NCBI RefSeq assembly: GCF_030732095.1
Contig: NZ_JAVAMQ010000018.1
Coordinates: 1 to 64,000 of the forward strand
Origin: Paracoccus spongiarum
GTDB taxonomy: Bacteria > Pseudomonadota > Alphaproteobacteria > Rhodobacterales > Rhodobacteraceae
Direction: 5' to 3'
DNA length: 64,000 nt
Below the pieces are notes generated by a model, which ran no database searches, was not told the origin of the DNA, and worked only from the letters and a program-made list of their open reading frames with translations. The position numbers and the translations under genes are program-made. Below are positions 54,466 to 63,092 of this stretch, piece after piece (the first letter of the stretch is position 1; each line of letters begins with the position of its first letter).

Positions 54466-54480
54466 CTAACCAAATCTTAA
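54466..54480. promoter_or_regulatory. candidate CtrA-binding site
   Basis: CTAA, seven bases (CCAAATC), TTAA. The CtrA consensus is TTAA-N7-TTAA(C); the match is seven of eight fixed bases. On the minus strand it reads TTAAGATTTGGTTAG. It is 43 bases from the fliL start and 60 from the fliF start, suitable for controlling either or both operons. Confidence 0.65.
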
Positions 54481-54527
54481 TAGCAGACGTGCAATCAAGG
54501 CGATGAAGACAATCTTTGGATGATTCG

Positions 54528-54533
54528 AAAGGG
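54528..54533 (+). promoter_or_regulatory. ribosome-binding site for the preferred fliF start
   Basis: AAAGGG, 6 bases before TTG 54540. The alternative TTG at 54516 has only a weak purine stretch upstream. Confidence 0.55.
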
Positions 54534-54539
54534 CCGGTT

Positions 54540-56129
54540 TTGCAAAAACTGCAGGACTACTGGAACGAGCGAAGCTCACAGCAGAAGATCATTCTCGCGG
54601 CGGCCTTCATGGCCACCTTCCTGGCCGTCGCGGGCTTCGCCTGGCTGGCCAGCCGGCCCGGCATGTCGATGATCTATGGCGGCCTCGACCCGGCGCAATC
54701 CGGAGAGGTGATCGCCGGGATCGAGCGGGCGGGCGTCGCCTACGAAGTGCGCGGCGACGCGATCTGGGTGGATTCGCGCCAGCGCGACCGCCTGCGCATG
54801 GATCTGGCGGCGCAGGGCCTGCCCGCCACCGGCAGCGCGGGATACGAGCTTCTGGACGGGATGTCGGGCTTTGGCACCACCTCGCAGATGTTCGACGCGG
54901 CTTATTGGCGCGCGAAGGAGGGCGAGCTGGCGCGCACGATCCTGGCCCTGCCCAACGTCAAGACGGCGCGCGTCCACCTGGCGGTCGAGAACGGCCGCGG
55001 CTACCGGCGCGACATGACCGGCAGCGCCTCGGTGACGCTGACCACGAACGGCCAGCAGATCAGCCGCGAACAGGCCGCTGCGCTGCGCCATCTGGTGTCG
55101 TCGGGGGTGCCGGGGATGAAGCCCGACAGCGTTACGGTCATCGACACGCAGCGGGGCATCGTCTCGGCCAGCGAGGACAGTGCAGGACAGGACCGCGCCG
55201 CCGAGATGAAGCGCAATGTCGAACGGATCCTCGAACCGCATGTCGGTCCTGGCAACGCCATTGTCGAGCTGAACCTGGATCTGGTGACCGAAACCGAACT
55301 GGTCACCGAACAGCGCTTTGATCCCGAGCAAAGGGCCCTGATTTCCGAGGTTACCGAGGAAACCTCGGATGAAAGCAACAGCACCGGGTCCGGCGCGGTG
55401 ACCGCCGCCTCGAACCTGCCCGACACCGAAGAGACACCAGGTGACAGCACCCAGGCCTCGCGGTCGGAAAATCGCCAGCAGGCCAATTACGAGGTCAGCC
55501 AGCTGCGCCGCGAGGTGTCGCGCCAGCCGGGCGCAACGCGGCGGCTGACCGTCGCGGTGCTGGTCAACGGCGTCGCGCAGACCGACGCCAATGGCGAGAC
55601 CAGCCTGGTGCCGCGCTCCGAAGCCGAGCTTGAGACGCTGCGCGAACTGGTCTCGTCCGCAGTCGGCTATGACGAGGCCCGCGGCGACCAGATCACCGTG
55701 AAGTCGCTGCCCTTCGCGGCGCCCGGCGACGGCGGCACCATGGCGCGGCCCGGCCTTCTGGAGCGGCTTGAGGTGAACGGGCTTGCCCGGATCGCGCTGA
55801 TCGGGCTGTTCGCCCTGGCGGTCATCTTCGCGGTGCTGCGCCCGGTGCTGCGCAACCGCAATCAGGCGCCGGCGAGCGGACCTGCACTGCTGGATGACAG
55901 CGGACCTGTCGCGGCCACTCCGGCGGTCAGCGGCACCATCGAGACCGGCGAGGCAGGCGGGCTGGACGCAAGGCTGATCGCGACCGATCCGCCGCGGCCC
56001 GAGCAGCTGTCCTTGCCCCCGGCCGACCCGGTGGCCCGGCTGCGCGGCATGATGCGCGAACGCCATGAGGAAAGCGTCAAGATCCTCAGCGGCTGGATCG
56101 ACGACAAGGACAAGGAGAAGGCATTGTGA
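54540..56129 (+). CDS. fliF: flagellar MS-ring protein FliF
   Basis: A 529-aa MS-ring protein (537 if TTG 54516 is used). The first span is QQKIILAAAFMATFLAVAGF, then the YscJ/FliF ring-building domain with MIYGGLDPAQSGEVIAGIER, RVHLAVENGRGYRRDMTGSA and MKPDSVTVIDTQRG. The C-terminal domain has an acidic low-complexity loop (EETSDESNSTGSGAV), a second span (IALIGLFALAVIFAVLRPVL), and a FliG-binding tail (RHEESVKILSGWIDDK). Start TTG 54540 was chosen because AAAGGG is 6 bases upstream. It overlaps the next gene by 4 bases (GTGA). Confidence 0.93.
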   Translation: MQKLQDYWNERSSQQKIILAAAFMATFLAVAGFAWLASRPGMSMIYGGLDPAQSGEVIAGIERAGVAYEVRGDAIWVDSRQRDRLRMDLAAQGLPATGSAGYELLDGMSGFGTTSQMFDAAYWRAKEGELARTILALPNVKTARVHLAVENGRGYRRDMTGSASVTLTTNGQQISREQAAALRHLVSSGVPGMKPDSVTVIDTQRGIVSASEDSAGQDRAAEMKRNVERILEPHVGPGNAIVELNLDLVTETELVTEQRFDPEQRALISEVTEETSDESNSTGSGAVTAASNLPDTEETPGDSTQASRSENRQQANYEVSQLRREVSRQPGATRRLTVAVLVNGVAQTDANGETSLVPRSEAELETLRELVSSAVGYDEARGDQITVKSLPFAAPGDGGTMARPGLLERLEVNGLARIALIGLFALAVIFAVLRPVLRNRNQAPASGPALLDDSGPVAATPAVSGTIETGEAGGLDARLIATDPPRPEQLSLPPADPVARLRGMMRERHEESVKILSGWIDDKDKEKAL

Positions 56130-56686
56130 CCCTGGCTCATTTCAAGCTGGAATCCTTCAGCGCCGCATCGGCCGGAATGGCCGAGATGATCTTCGGCAAG
56201 GCCGAGCTTGACCAGGCCTATGCCGACGGGCTGGCCGAGGGCCTGACGCGCCGCGAGGACGAACAGCTGCGCAACCTTGGCGCGGGCCTCGAACGGCTGG
56301 CGCAGGCGCTTGCCGATGACGAGGCGCGTCGCATCGCGCTGCGCGACGAGGCGGCACGGGCCCTCGCGCCCATCCTGGACGCGATCCTCGACAGCATCGC
56401 GCCGGCGGCCGATTCCCTGCGCCTGCAGGGCGCGCTGCGCGATGAACTGACCCGGCTGGCCCGCCTTGGTACGCCGCTGCGGGCCAGGATCGCCTGCGGA
56501 CCGCGGCTGAGGGGGTTGGTCGAACGCTGCCTCGAGGAGGCCGGCCTTGCCGGCATTGAACTGTCAGAGGCCGAGGCCGACAAGATATGCCTGTCGTTGC
56601 AAGGCGGTCGAATCGAGATCTCGCCTGCCCAGATTGCCCAAGACATCCGCGCATTGATTTCCGAACTCAAGGAGGACCATTCGTGA
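56126..56686 (+). CDS. FliH-like flagellar protein
   Basis: A 186-aa protein with a helical N-terminus (MTLAHFKLESFSAASAG, then KAELDQAYADGLAEGLTRRE) and a C-terminal domain of strand-helix nature (LRARIACGPRLRGLVERCLE, then GGRIEISPAQIAQDIRALI). Position after fliF, size and the central coiled coil fit FliH, the ATPase regulator of export, but the match is low and the ATPase FliI is not in the window. Start is GTG 56126, inside the fliF stop. It shares one base with fliN at its end. Confidence 0.68.
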   Translation: MTLAHFKLESFSAASAGMAEMIFGKAELDQAYADGLAEGLTRREDEQLRNLGAGLERLAQALADDEARRIALRDEAARALAPILDAILDSIAPAADSLRLQGALRDELTRLARLGTPLRARIACGPRLRGLVERCLEEAGLAGIELSEAEADKICLSLQGGRIEISPAQIAQDIRALISELKEDHS

Positions 56687-56943
56687 TGGACGCCCTGAAA
56701 CACCTGATCGACACAGACAACATCCAGGTCGAGGTCACGATCCGGCTGGGCCGGACCCGCCAGACCGTCGCCCAGCTGTCCGGGCTGCGGGCCGACGACA
56801 TCCTCGTGCTGGATCAGGGCATCGGCGACGGGGTCGAGATCTGCGTGGGCGACAAGGTGATCGCGCACGGCGAACTGACCGGGGACGGATCGCCCGAAGA
56901 CCGCCTGTGCGTGCGGATCGTGGGCGCGACGGAGGTCGCGTGA
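56686..56943 (+). CDS. fliN: flagellar motor switch protein FliN
   Basis: An 85-aa protein with one SpoA domain: IQVEVTIRLGRTRQTVAQLS, LRADDILVLDQGIGDGVEIC and DKVIAHGELTGDG. It builds the C-ring with FliG and FliM. It is shorter than enterobacterial FliN, lacking the N-terminal extension. GGAGG at 56671-56675 can serve ATG 56686 or GTG 56683 just before it. It overlaps fliP by 4 bases (GTGA). Confidence 0.92.
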   Translation: MDALKHLIDTDNIQVEVTIRLGRTRQTVAQLSGLRADDILVLDQGIGDGVEICVGDKVIAHGELTGDGSPEDRLCVRIVGATEVA

Positions 56944-57659
56944 GACATGTCGCGAACCTGGCGGCGGTCCTGGCGCTGACATGGCTGCCCATGGCGGCGG
57001 CGGCACAGGACATCGCGGCGCTGGACCAGGCGGCGGGCGGGCTGGGTCGGAATGCCGTCCTCGTGGTGATGGCGCTGACGGCGCTGTCGCTGGCGCCCGG
57101 CATCGCGATCATGGTCACCTGCTTTCCCTTCATCGTCACGGTCCTGTCGATTCTCCGGCAGGCCATCGGTCTGCAGCAGGCGCCGCCGAACATGCTGATC
57201 GTCAGCCTCGCGATCTTCCTGACCTGGTTCATCATGGACCCGGTGCTGCGCGAGGCGTGGCAGACCGCGGGGGCGCCGCTGCGCGATGGCAGCATCGGCA
57301 TCGCCGAGGCGTTTCAACGCGGCATCCAGCCGTTTCAGGGCTTCATGGCCGCGCGCACCGATCCCGACACCCTGGCCGGCCTCGCCCAGATCGCACCGGA
57401 TCCGTCCGCCCCGATCGACCGGCTGTCGGTCCTCGTTCCGGCCTTCATGCTGTCCGAGATCCAGCGCGCCTTCGAGATCGGCTTCCTGATCGCGCTGCCC
57501 TTCCTGATCATCGACCTTGTCGTGTCCGCGGTCCTGATGTCGATGGGCATGATGATGGTGCCGCCCGTGGTCGTCTCGCTGCCCTTCAAGCTGGCATTCT
57601 TCGTGGTCGTGGACGGCTGGTCGATGATCGCCGGGGCACTGGTGCGAAGCTATCAGTGA
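56940..57659 (+). CDS. fliP: flagellar export protein FliP
   Basis: A 239-aa export gate protein. A signal peptide (MRHVANLAAVLALTWLPMAA) is expected for FliP. Spans include VLVVMALTALSLAPGIAIMV, APPNMLIVSLAIFLTWFIMD and FEIGFLIALPFLIIDLVVSA, and the late VLMSMGMMMVPPVVVSLPFK is highly conserved. Start GTG 56940 with GGAGG 4 bases upstream. It is the last gene of the operon; a possible weak hairpin at 57721 follows. fliQ does not follow. Confidence 0.94.
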   Translation: MRHVANLAAVLALTWLPMAAAAQDIAALDQAAGGLGRNAVLVVMALTALSLAPGIAIMVTCFPFIVTVLSILRQAIGLQQAPPNMLIVSLAIFLTWFIMDPVLREAWQTAGAPLRDGSIGIAEAFQRGIQPFQGFMAARTDPDTLAGLAQIAPDPSAPIDRLSVLVPAFMLSEIQRAFEIGFLIALPFLIIDLVVSAVLMSMGMMMVPPVVVSLPFKLAFFVVVDGWSMIAGALVRSYQ

Positions 57660-57720
57660 CGGGCGCCTGCCGGACCGACGGAAAAACCGCCGCCCGCGGC
57701 ACGGCGTCAGCCCCGAAAGC

Positions 57721-57746
57721 GCAGCGGCCGTAGGCTGCGGCCCTGC
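57721..57746. terminator. possible terminator between fliP and dxs
   Basis: GCAGCGGCC (57721-57729) can pair with GGCCCTGC (57739-57746) with one bulged base. It lies in the 106-base gap between the convergent genes. No T run, so this is a weak call. Confidence 0.3.
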
Positions 57747-57765
57747 TATCGGACACGGCCTTCGG

Positions 57766-59682
57766 TCAGGCGCGGCGGTCCGCGATCCGGCCTATGCCCA
57801 GAACCTCCAGCACCTTGGCCTCGACATGCGCGGCGTTCAGGGCGGAGTCGTCATACATGGCGACAGGCGCATCGTGATCCACGAAGCGGTCGGGCAGCAC
57901 CATCGACCGGAATTTCAACCCGTGATCGAACACGCCCTCCTCGGCCAGAAGCTGCGCGACATGGCTGCCGAAGCCGCCGATCGCGCCCTCCTCGATGGTG
58001 ATCAGCGCGTCATGCCCGCGGGCCAGGCGCAGGATCAGGTCGCGGTCCAGCGGCTTGGCGAAGCGGGCGTCGGCTATGGTCGGCCTGATGCCGCGCGCGG
58101 CCAGCGCCTCGGCGGCCTCGATCGCGGCGGACAGGCGCGTGCCCAGCGACAGAAGCGCGACCCCTGCCCCTTCGCGGATGATGCGCCCGCGGCCCAGCGG
58201 CAGAACCTCGCCGCGGGCAGGCAGATCGACGCCGGTTCCCTCGCCGCGCGGGAAGCGGAAGGCGATCGGACCGGCGTCATGCGCGGCCGCCGTCGCCACC
58301 ATGTGCATCAGCTCGGCCTCGTCGGCGGCCGCCATGACCACGAAACCCGGCAGGTTGGCGAGGAAGGCGATGTCATAGGCGCCGGCATGGGTGGGACCGT
58401 CCTGCCCCACCAGCCCCGCGCGGTCGATGGCAAAGCGGACCGGCAGCCCCTGGACCGCGACATCATGGACCACCTGGTCATAGCCGCGCTGCAGGAAGGT
58501 CGAATAGATGGCGCAGAACGGCTTCATGCCGCCGGCGGCCAGCCCGGCGGCGAAGGTCACGGCGTGCTGTTCGGCGATGCCGACATCGAAGCTGCGGCGC
58601 GGGAACCGCTCGGCGAACTGCTTCAGCCCGGTGCCGTCGGGCATGGCGGCCGTAATGCCGAGGATCCGGTCGTCGCGCCCGGCCTCGTCGATCAGGGCCC
58701 GCGCGAAGATCGAGGTATAGCTGGGCGCGTTCGAGCTGGCCTTGGCCTGCACCCCGGTCACCATGTTGAACTTGCCGGTCGCGTGCCCCCGGTCGGCCGC
58801 GTTCTCGGCGGGGGCGTAGCCCTTGCCCTTGCGGGTCACGGCATGGATCAGGACCGGCCCGGTCGCGCGCGACTTGACGGTGCGCAGCAGGGGCAGCAGC
58901 TGGTCCAGATTGTGGCCGTCGACCGGGCCGACATAGGAAAAGCCCAGCTCCTCGAACAGGGTGCCGCCGACGGCCATGCCCTTCAGCATTTCCTTGGCCC
59001 GCCGCGCGCCTTCCTGCAGCGGTTCGGGCAGCATCCCGACCGCGCCCTTCGCCGCGGCCTTCAATTCCTGGAACGGGGCGCCGCTGTAAAGCCGGGTCAG
59101 ATAAGACGACATCGCGCCGACCGGCGGCGCGATCGACATCTCGTTGTCGTTCAGGATGACGATCAGCCGCTTGCCGAGATGGCCGGCATTGTTCAGCGCC
59201 TCGTAGGCCATTCCCGCGCTCATGGCGCCGTCGCCGATGACCGCGATCGCATCGCCCGGGTCGCCGCCCAGATCGCGCGCCACCGCAAAGCCCAAGGCGG
59301 CCGAGATCGAAGTCGAGGAATGGCCGGCGCCGAAGGGGTCGAATGGGCTTTCCGCGCGCTTGGTAAAGCCCGCCAGGCCGCCGCCCATGCGCAGCGTGCG
59401 GATGCGGTCGCGTCGGCCCGTCAGGATCTTGTGCGGATAGCACTGGTGGCCGACATCCCAGATGATCTTGTCCCGTGGCGTGTCGAAGACGGCATGCAGC
59501 GCCACCGTCAGCTCGACCACCCCGAGGCCGGCACCCAGATGGCCGCCCGTCACGCTGACCGCGCTGATCGTCTCGGTGCGCAATTCGTCGGCCAGCTGGC
59601 GCAGCTCGCGGTCGCTCAGCGCCTTCAGGTCCGATGGCAGAAGGACGCGGTCAAGCAGGGGTGTTGCGGGGCGGTCGATCAT
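57766..59682 (-). CDS. dxs: 1-deoxy-D-xylulose-5-phosphate synthase
   Basis: A 638-aa thiamine-diphosphate enzyme at the entry of the MEP pathway, joining pyruvate and glyceraldehyde 3-phosphate. The ThDP motif [18 protein letters not shown] is near 150. [20 protein letters not shown] (near 80), [18 protein letters not shown] and the transketolase domain with [18 protein letters not shown] (Glu of the cofactor ring) are intact. It follows ispA by 48 bases on the same strand, so prenyl precursor supply and use are co-located. Confidence 0.97.
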   Translation of the reverse strand: MIDRPATPLLDRVLLPSDLKALSDRELRQLADELRTETISAVSVTGGHLGAGLGVVELTVALHAVFDTPRDKIIWDVGHQCYPHKILTGRRDRIRTLRMGGGLAGFTKRAESPFDPFGAGHSSTSISAALGFAVARDLGGDPGDAIAVIGDGAMSAGMAYEALNNAGHLGKRLIVILNDNEMSIAPPVGAMSSYLTRLYSGAPFQELKAAAKGAVGMLPEPLQEGARRAKEMLKGMAVGGTLFEELGFSYVGPVDGHNLDQLLPLLRTVKSRATGPVLIHAVTRKGKGYAPAENAADRGHATGKFNMVTGVQAKASSNAPSYTSIFARALIDEAGRDDRILGITAAMPDGTGLKQFAERFPRRSFDVGIAEQHAVTFAAGLAAGGMKPFCAIYSTFLQRGYDQVVHDVAVQGLPVRFAIDRAGLVGQDGPTHAGAYDIAFLANLPGFVVMAAADEAELMHMVATAAAHDAGPIAFRFPRGEGTGVDLPARGEVLPLGRGRIIREGAGVALLSLGTRLSAAIEAAEALAARGIRPTIADARFAKPLDRDLILRLARGHDALITIEEGAIGGFGSHVAQLLAEEGVFDHGLKFRSMVLPDRFVDHDAPVAMYDDSALNAAHVEAKVLEVLGIGRIADRRA

Positions 59683-59730
59683 GGGCGAACCCTCCGGGGG
59701 GCGGCTGTGCGGGCGATGGGGCGGCGTCGA

Positions 59731-60594
59731 TCAAGTGTCGCGCTCGATAACGAAACGCGCCAGATCCCGCAAGTTTTCCGCGTCATCGCCGTAATCCGCC
59801 AGTGACGCGACGGCATCATGCGCCAGCCGGGCCGCCTCGGCGCGGGCGCCGTCCAGCCCCAGGACGGACACGAAGGTCGCCTTGCCGGCGCCGCTGTCCT
59901 TGCCGACACGCTTGCCGGTCAGCGCCTCGTCGCCGGTCACGTCGAGGATGTCGTCGGCGATCTGGAAGGCCAGGCCCAGATTGCGCGCATAGCCATCAAG
60001 CGCCGCCACGTCGTCGCCGGCCATCAGCGGGCCGGCCGTTGCGGCAAAGCGGATCAGCGCGCCGGTCTTGGCGCCCTGCAGGCGCTTGATCGCCTTCAGG
60101 TCCGGCGCCTGCGCCGCGGTCTCGGCGGCGATGTCCAGCGCCTGCCCCCAGACCATGCCCGCAGCCCCCGCCGCCCTTGCCAGCGCGCGGATCAGCCGCA
60201 GCCGCGCCGCGGCGTCGCCGATCGCCTCGTCGGTCAGCAACTCGAACGCCAGCGTCTGCAGCGCATCCCCGGCCAGGATTGCCGTGGCCTCGGACCACTG
60301 GATATGGCAGGTCGGCATGCCGCGGCGCAGGTCGTCGTCATCCATCGCCGGCAGGTCGTCATGCACCAGGCTGTAGGCATGCAGCGCCTCGACGGCCAGC
60401 GCCACCGGAAGGGCGGCGTCCTCGGTCAGGCCATGCAGCCGGGCCGATTCAAGGACCAGAAACCCGCGCAGCCGCTTGCCGCCGACGGTCGCATAAGCCA
60501 TCGCGTCGCGCAGTTCGCCCTGCGGCAGCGCGGCCAGCGCCTCGTCCATCGCGGATTGAAGGCGAAGCCGTGCCGCCTCGAGTCCGGCCTGCAT
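59731..60594 (-). CDS. ispA: polyprenyl synthetase (farnesyl/geranylgeranyl diphosphate synthase type)
   Basis: A 287-aa trans-prenyltransferase. First Asp-rich motif in YSLVHDDLPAMDDDDLRRG (near 82, DDxxxxD as in bacterial FPPS/GGPPS), second in LAFQIADDILDVTGD (near 225, DDxxD). VGGKRLRGFLVLESARLHGL carries the substrate-binding Lys and Arg. Farnesyl diphosphate synthase is the likely product given the xseB-ispA-dxs order; geranylgeranyl cannot be excluded. Start ATG 60594 shares one base with the xseB stop (TGATG). Confidence 0.93.
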   Translation of the reverse strand: MQAGLEAARLRLQSAMDEALAALPQGELRDAMAYATVGGKRLRGFLVLESARLHGLTEDAALPVALAVEALHAYSLVHDDLPAMDDDDLRRGMPTCHIQWSEATAILAGDALQTLAFELLTDEAIGDAAARLRLIRALARAAGAAGMVWGQALDIAAETAAQAPDLKAIKRLQGAKTGALIRFAATAGPLMAGDDVAALDGYARNLGLAFQIADDILDVTGDEALTGKRVGKDSGAGKATFVSVLGLDGARAEAARLAHDAVASLADYGDDAENLRDLARFVIERDT

Positions 60595-60830
60595 CACATC
60601 CCCTCGACGGGTTCCGTCGCAACCGGCTGTCCGCTGGCGGACAGGGTGATCTTCTCGACCCGCTCCTCGGCCTCGCGCAGGCGGCGTTCGCAATAGGCGC
60701 GCAGGCTGGCGCCGCGTTCATAGAGGGTGATCGACTCCTCCAGCGTGGCCTCGCCGGTTTCCAGCTTGCCCACCGTCACCTCGAGTTCGCGCAGCGCGTC
60801 CTCGAAGGACAGTGTTTCGATCTCGCTCAT
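60594..60830 (-). CDS. xseB: exodeoxyribonuclease VII small subunit
   Basis: A 78-aa all-helical protein: IETLSFEDALRELEVTVGKL and ESITLYERGASLRAYCERRL are the XseB signature. It forms ExoVII with XseA (not in the window). It overlaps the histone-deacetylase-like gene upstream (ATGA) and ispA downstream, as in many Alphaproteobacteria. Confidence 0.95.
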   Translation of the reverse strand: MSEIETLSFEDALRELEVTVGKLETGEATLEESITLYERGASLRAYCERRLREAEERVEKITLSASGQPVATEPVEGM

Positions 60831-61747
60831 TTTCCGGCCTCCATCAGCATCTCGACATGGGCACGGACGGACCGACCCAGAGCGGCCAGATCATAGCCAC
60901 CTTCAAGGCAGGATACCACCGGTGCCCCGCAGGCGGCGGCCGTCTGGCAGATCATCGCGGTGATGGCGGCGAAATCCTCGTCCGACCAGCGCAGTTCGGC
61001 CAGCGGATCGTCACGATGGGCGTCGAACCCGGCCGAGACGATGACCAGCTGCGGCGCCAGCGCGGCGCAGCGGTCGAGGATCTGCCGCCATGCCGCGCGA
61101 GCCCGCCCGCCATCCGAACCGGGCGGCAGCGGCAGGTTCATGATCTGGCCATGCGCCCCGCGTTCCGAGACCGCGCCGCTGCCCGGATACAGCGGCATCT
61201 GATGGGTCGAGGCAAAGAAGGCCCGCGCCTCTTCCCACAGCAGGTCCTGCGTGCCGTTGCCGTGATGCACGTCGAAATCCAGGACCGCGACACGCTCCAG
61301 ACCGTGATGATCCAGCGCGCGGCGGGCGGCGATCGCCGCGGTGCCGAACAGGCAGAAGCCCATTGCCGTATCGCGTTCGGCATGGTGGCCGGGCGGTCGC
61401 ATCGCCACGAAGGCGTTGCCGGCCTCGCCCGCCAGCACCGCATCGACGGCGGCGCAGGCGCCACCCACCGCCCGCGACGCCGCATCGAGGCTGCCCGGCG
61501 ACAGGTGGGTGTCGGCATCCAGCATCGTCCAGCCCTCGCGCGGCAGGGCGGCCCGGATCCGGTCGAGATAGGCCTGCGGATGACAGCGCAGCAATTCGGC
61601 CTCGGCGGCGGCTGGCGCCTCGCGCCGGTCCAGCGCCAGCCCGTCCAGCGCCGCGATGACGGCGGCGTGGCGGGCGACCTGTTCGGGATGGCCGGGCGGG
61701 GTCACATGCCCGGCCGCGGCGGGATGGCTGAAGATCGCGGTTGTCAT
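60827..61747 (-). CDS. histone deacetylase family protein (acetylpolyamine amidohydrolase type)
   Basis: A 306-aa zinc-dependent deacetylase. RPPGHHAERDTAMGFCLF has the tandem catalytic histidines, LDFDVHHGNGTQDL and VSAGFDAHRDDPLAEL supply Zn ligands (Asp-His, Asp), and YDLAAL is near the end with the catalytic Tyr (GGYDLAALG). Substrates in bacteria may be acetylated polyamines, small molecules or proteins. It is encoded just before xseB-ispA-dxs, a conserved arrangement in Rhodobacteraceae whose meaning is unknown. Confidence 0.92.
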   Translation of the reverse strand: MTTAIFSHPAAAGHVTPPGHPEQVARHAAVIAALDGLALDRREAPAAAEAELLRCHPQAYLDRIRAALPREGWTMLDADTHLSPGSLDAASRAVGGACAAVDAVLAGEAGNAFVAMRPPGHHAERDTAMGFCLFGTAAIAARRALDHHGLERVAVLDFDVHHGNGTQDLLWEEARAFFASTHQMPLYPGSGAVSERGAHGQIMNLPLPPGSDGGRARAAWRQILDRCAALAPQLVIVSAGFDAHRDDPLAELRWSDEDFAAITAMICQTAAACGAPVVSCLEGGYDLAALGRSVRAHVEMLMEAGK

Positions 61748-61835
61748 CGGCAGGCTCCTCGCGTCGCGTCAGGCTAGGCAGCGGCGGCCCGCGGCGCAAG
61801 CCGCGACGGCCCGTCGCAAGCGACCCGCGCGAGGC

Positions 61836-63092
61836 TCAGGCGGCCAGCCGGGTACCGTCATGGCCGCTGATGCGCAGGTCCAGGATCGTGCCCTCGGGCC
61901 GATCCTCGGCAAAGACCACCTCGGCGAACTGCTCGGTGCGACCCAGCCGCGGGCCTTCGCTGAGGACGCGGTGCTGCCTGCCGACCTGCGCCTCGAGATG
62001 GCGCCGCAACGCCTGATCGCCCGCCGCCCGCAGCCGTGACGCGCGGTCGCGGATGGTCGCGCCGCCGACGGCCGGCATCCGCGCCGCCGGGGTGCCCTTG
62101 CGCGCCGAATAGGGAAAGACATGCAGGAAGGTCAGGCCGCATTCCTCGACCAGCGCCAGGCTGTTCCGGAACATCGCCTCGGTTTCGGTCGGAAAGCCCG
62201 CGATGATGTCGGCGCCGAAGACGATCTCGGGGCGCAGACGGCGCGCCTCTTCGCAGAACCGGATGGCGTCGTCGCGCAGATGCCGGCGCTTCATCCGCTT
62301 CAGGATCATGTCGTCACCGGCCTGCAGCGACAGGTGCAGATGCGGCATCAGCCTGTTTTCGGTCGCGATGGCCAGCATCAGGTTGTCATCCGCCTCGATC
62401 GAATCGATCGAACTGATCCGCAGCCGCGGCAGGTCCGGCACCAGCCGCAGGATCCGCATCACCAGATCGCCAAGCCGCGGCGTGCCCGGCAGATCGGCCC
62501 CCCACGAGGTCAGGTCGACGCCCGTCAGCACCACCTCGTTGAAGCCCCGCCCGACCAGACGCGTGATCTGCTCGACCACCACCCCCGCCGGCACCGACCG
62601 CGAATTGCCGCGGCCATAGGGGATGATGCAGAAGGTGCAGCGGTGGTCGCAACCGTTCTGAACGTGCACATAGGCGCGGTGCCGGCCGAAGCCGTCGATC
62701 AGGTGGCCGGCGGTCTCGGTCACCGACATGATGTCGTCGACGCGGATCTTCTCGGTCTCGCCGATCAGGTCGGGCGCGCGCAGCGCCTGCCAGGTGGCCG
62801 GCTGCATCTTCTCGTGGTTGCCGATCACCTGCGTCACCTCGGCCATCGCGGCGAAGGTCTGCGGCTCGGTCTGCGCGGCACAGCCGGTGACGATGACCGG
62901 AGCGCCCGGGTTTTCGCGCGCGAGGCGGCGGATCTCCTGCCGGGCCTTGCGCACGGCCTCGGCGGTCACCGCGCAGGTGTTGACGACGACCGCGCCCTCG
63001 AGGCCCGCGGCCTTGGCCATCTCGCGCATCGCCTCGGTCTCGTAGGCGTTCAGACGACAGCCCAGCGTCGCGAAGATCGGCGCGCCGCTCAT
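61836..63092 (-). CDS. mtaB: tRNA t6A37 methylthiotransferase MtaB
   Basis: A 418-aa radical-SAM methylthiotransferase. The UPF0004 domain begins with FATLGCRLNAYETEAMREMA, with further Cys in VVNTCAVTAEAVRKARQEIR and IVTGCAAQ. The radical SAM cysteines are in VQNGCDHRCTFCIIPYGRGN (near 148), and PFSARKGTPAARMP lies close to the end with a short TRAM-like C-terminal domain. It makes ms2t6A at position 37 of tRNAs for ANN codons. It overlaps dapF (ATGA). Confidence 0.95.
   Translation of the reverse strand: MSGAPIFATLGCRLNAYETEAMREMAKAAGLEGAVVVNTCAVTAEAVRKARQEIRRLARENPGAPVIVTGCAAQTEPQTFAAMAEVTQVIGNHEKMQPATWQALRAPDLIGETEKIRVDDIMSVTETAGHLIDGFGRHRAYVHVQNGCDHRCTFCIIPYGRGNSRSVPAGVVVEQITRLVGRGFNEVVLTGVDLTSWGADLPGTPRLGDLVMRILRLVPDLPRLRISSIDSIEADDNLMLAIATENRLMPHLHLSLQAGDDMILKRMKRRHLRDDAIRFCEEARRLRPEIVFGADIIAGFPTETEAMFRNSLALVEECGLTFLHVFPYSARKGTPAARMPAVGGATIRDRASRLRAAGDQALRRHLEAQVGRQHRVLSEGPRLGRTEQFAEVVFAEDRPEGTILDLRISGHDGTRLAA

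Larger units (their letters stand above)
54424..54539. promoter_or_regulatory. divergent fliL/fliF promoter region
   Basis: These 116 bases hold the promoters of both flagellar operons. The middle part, 54461-54490, is AT-rich and contains a CtrA-type box (listed separately). No sigma-54 (TGGCAC-N5-TTGC) element was seen, which fits a CtrA-controlled rather than a FleQ/sigma-54 type. Confidence 0.6.

Noticed and set aside
54516..54539. Upstream TTG 54516 as the fliF start
   Set aside because: It has no good ribosome-binding site, while TTG 54540 has AAAGGG at 6 bases; it is kept only as an alternative.
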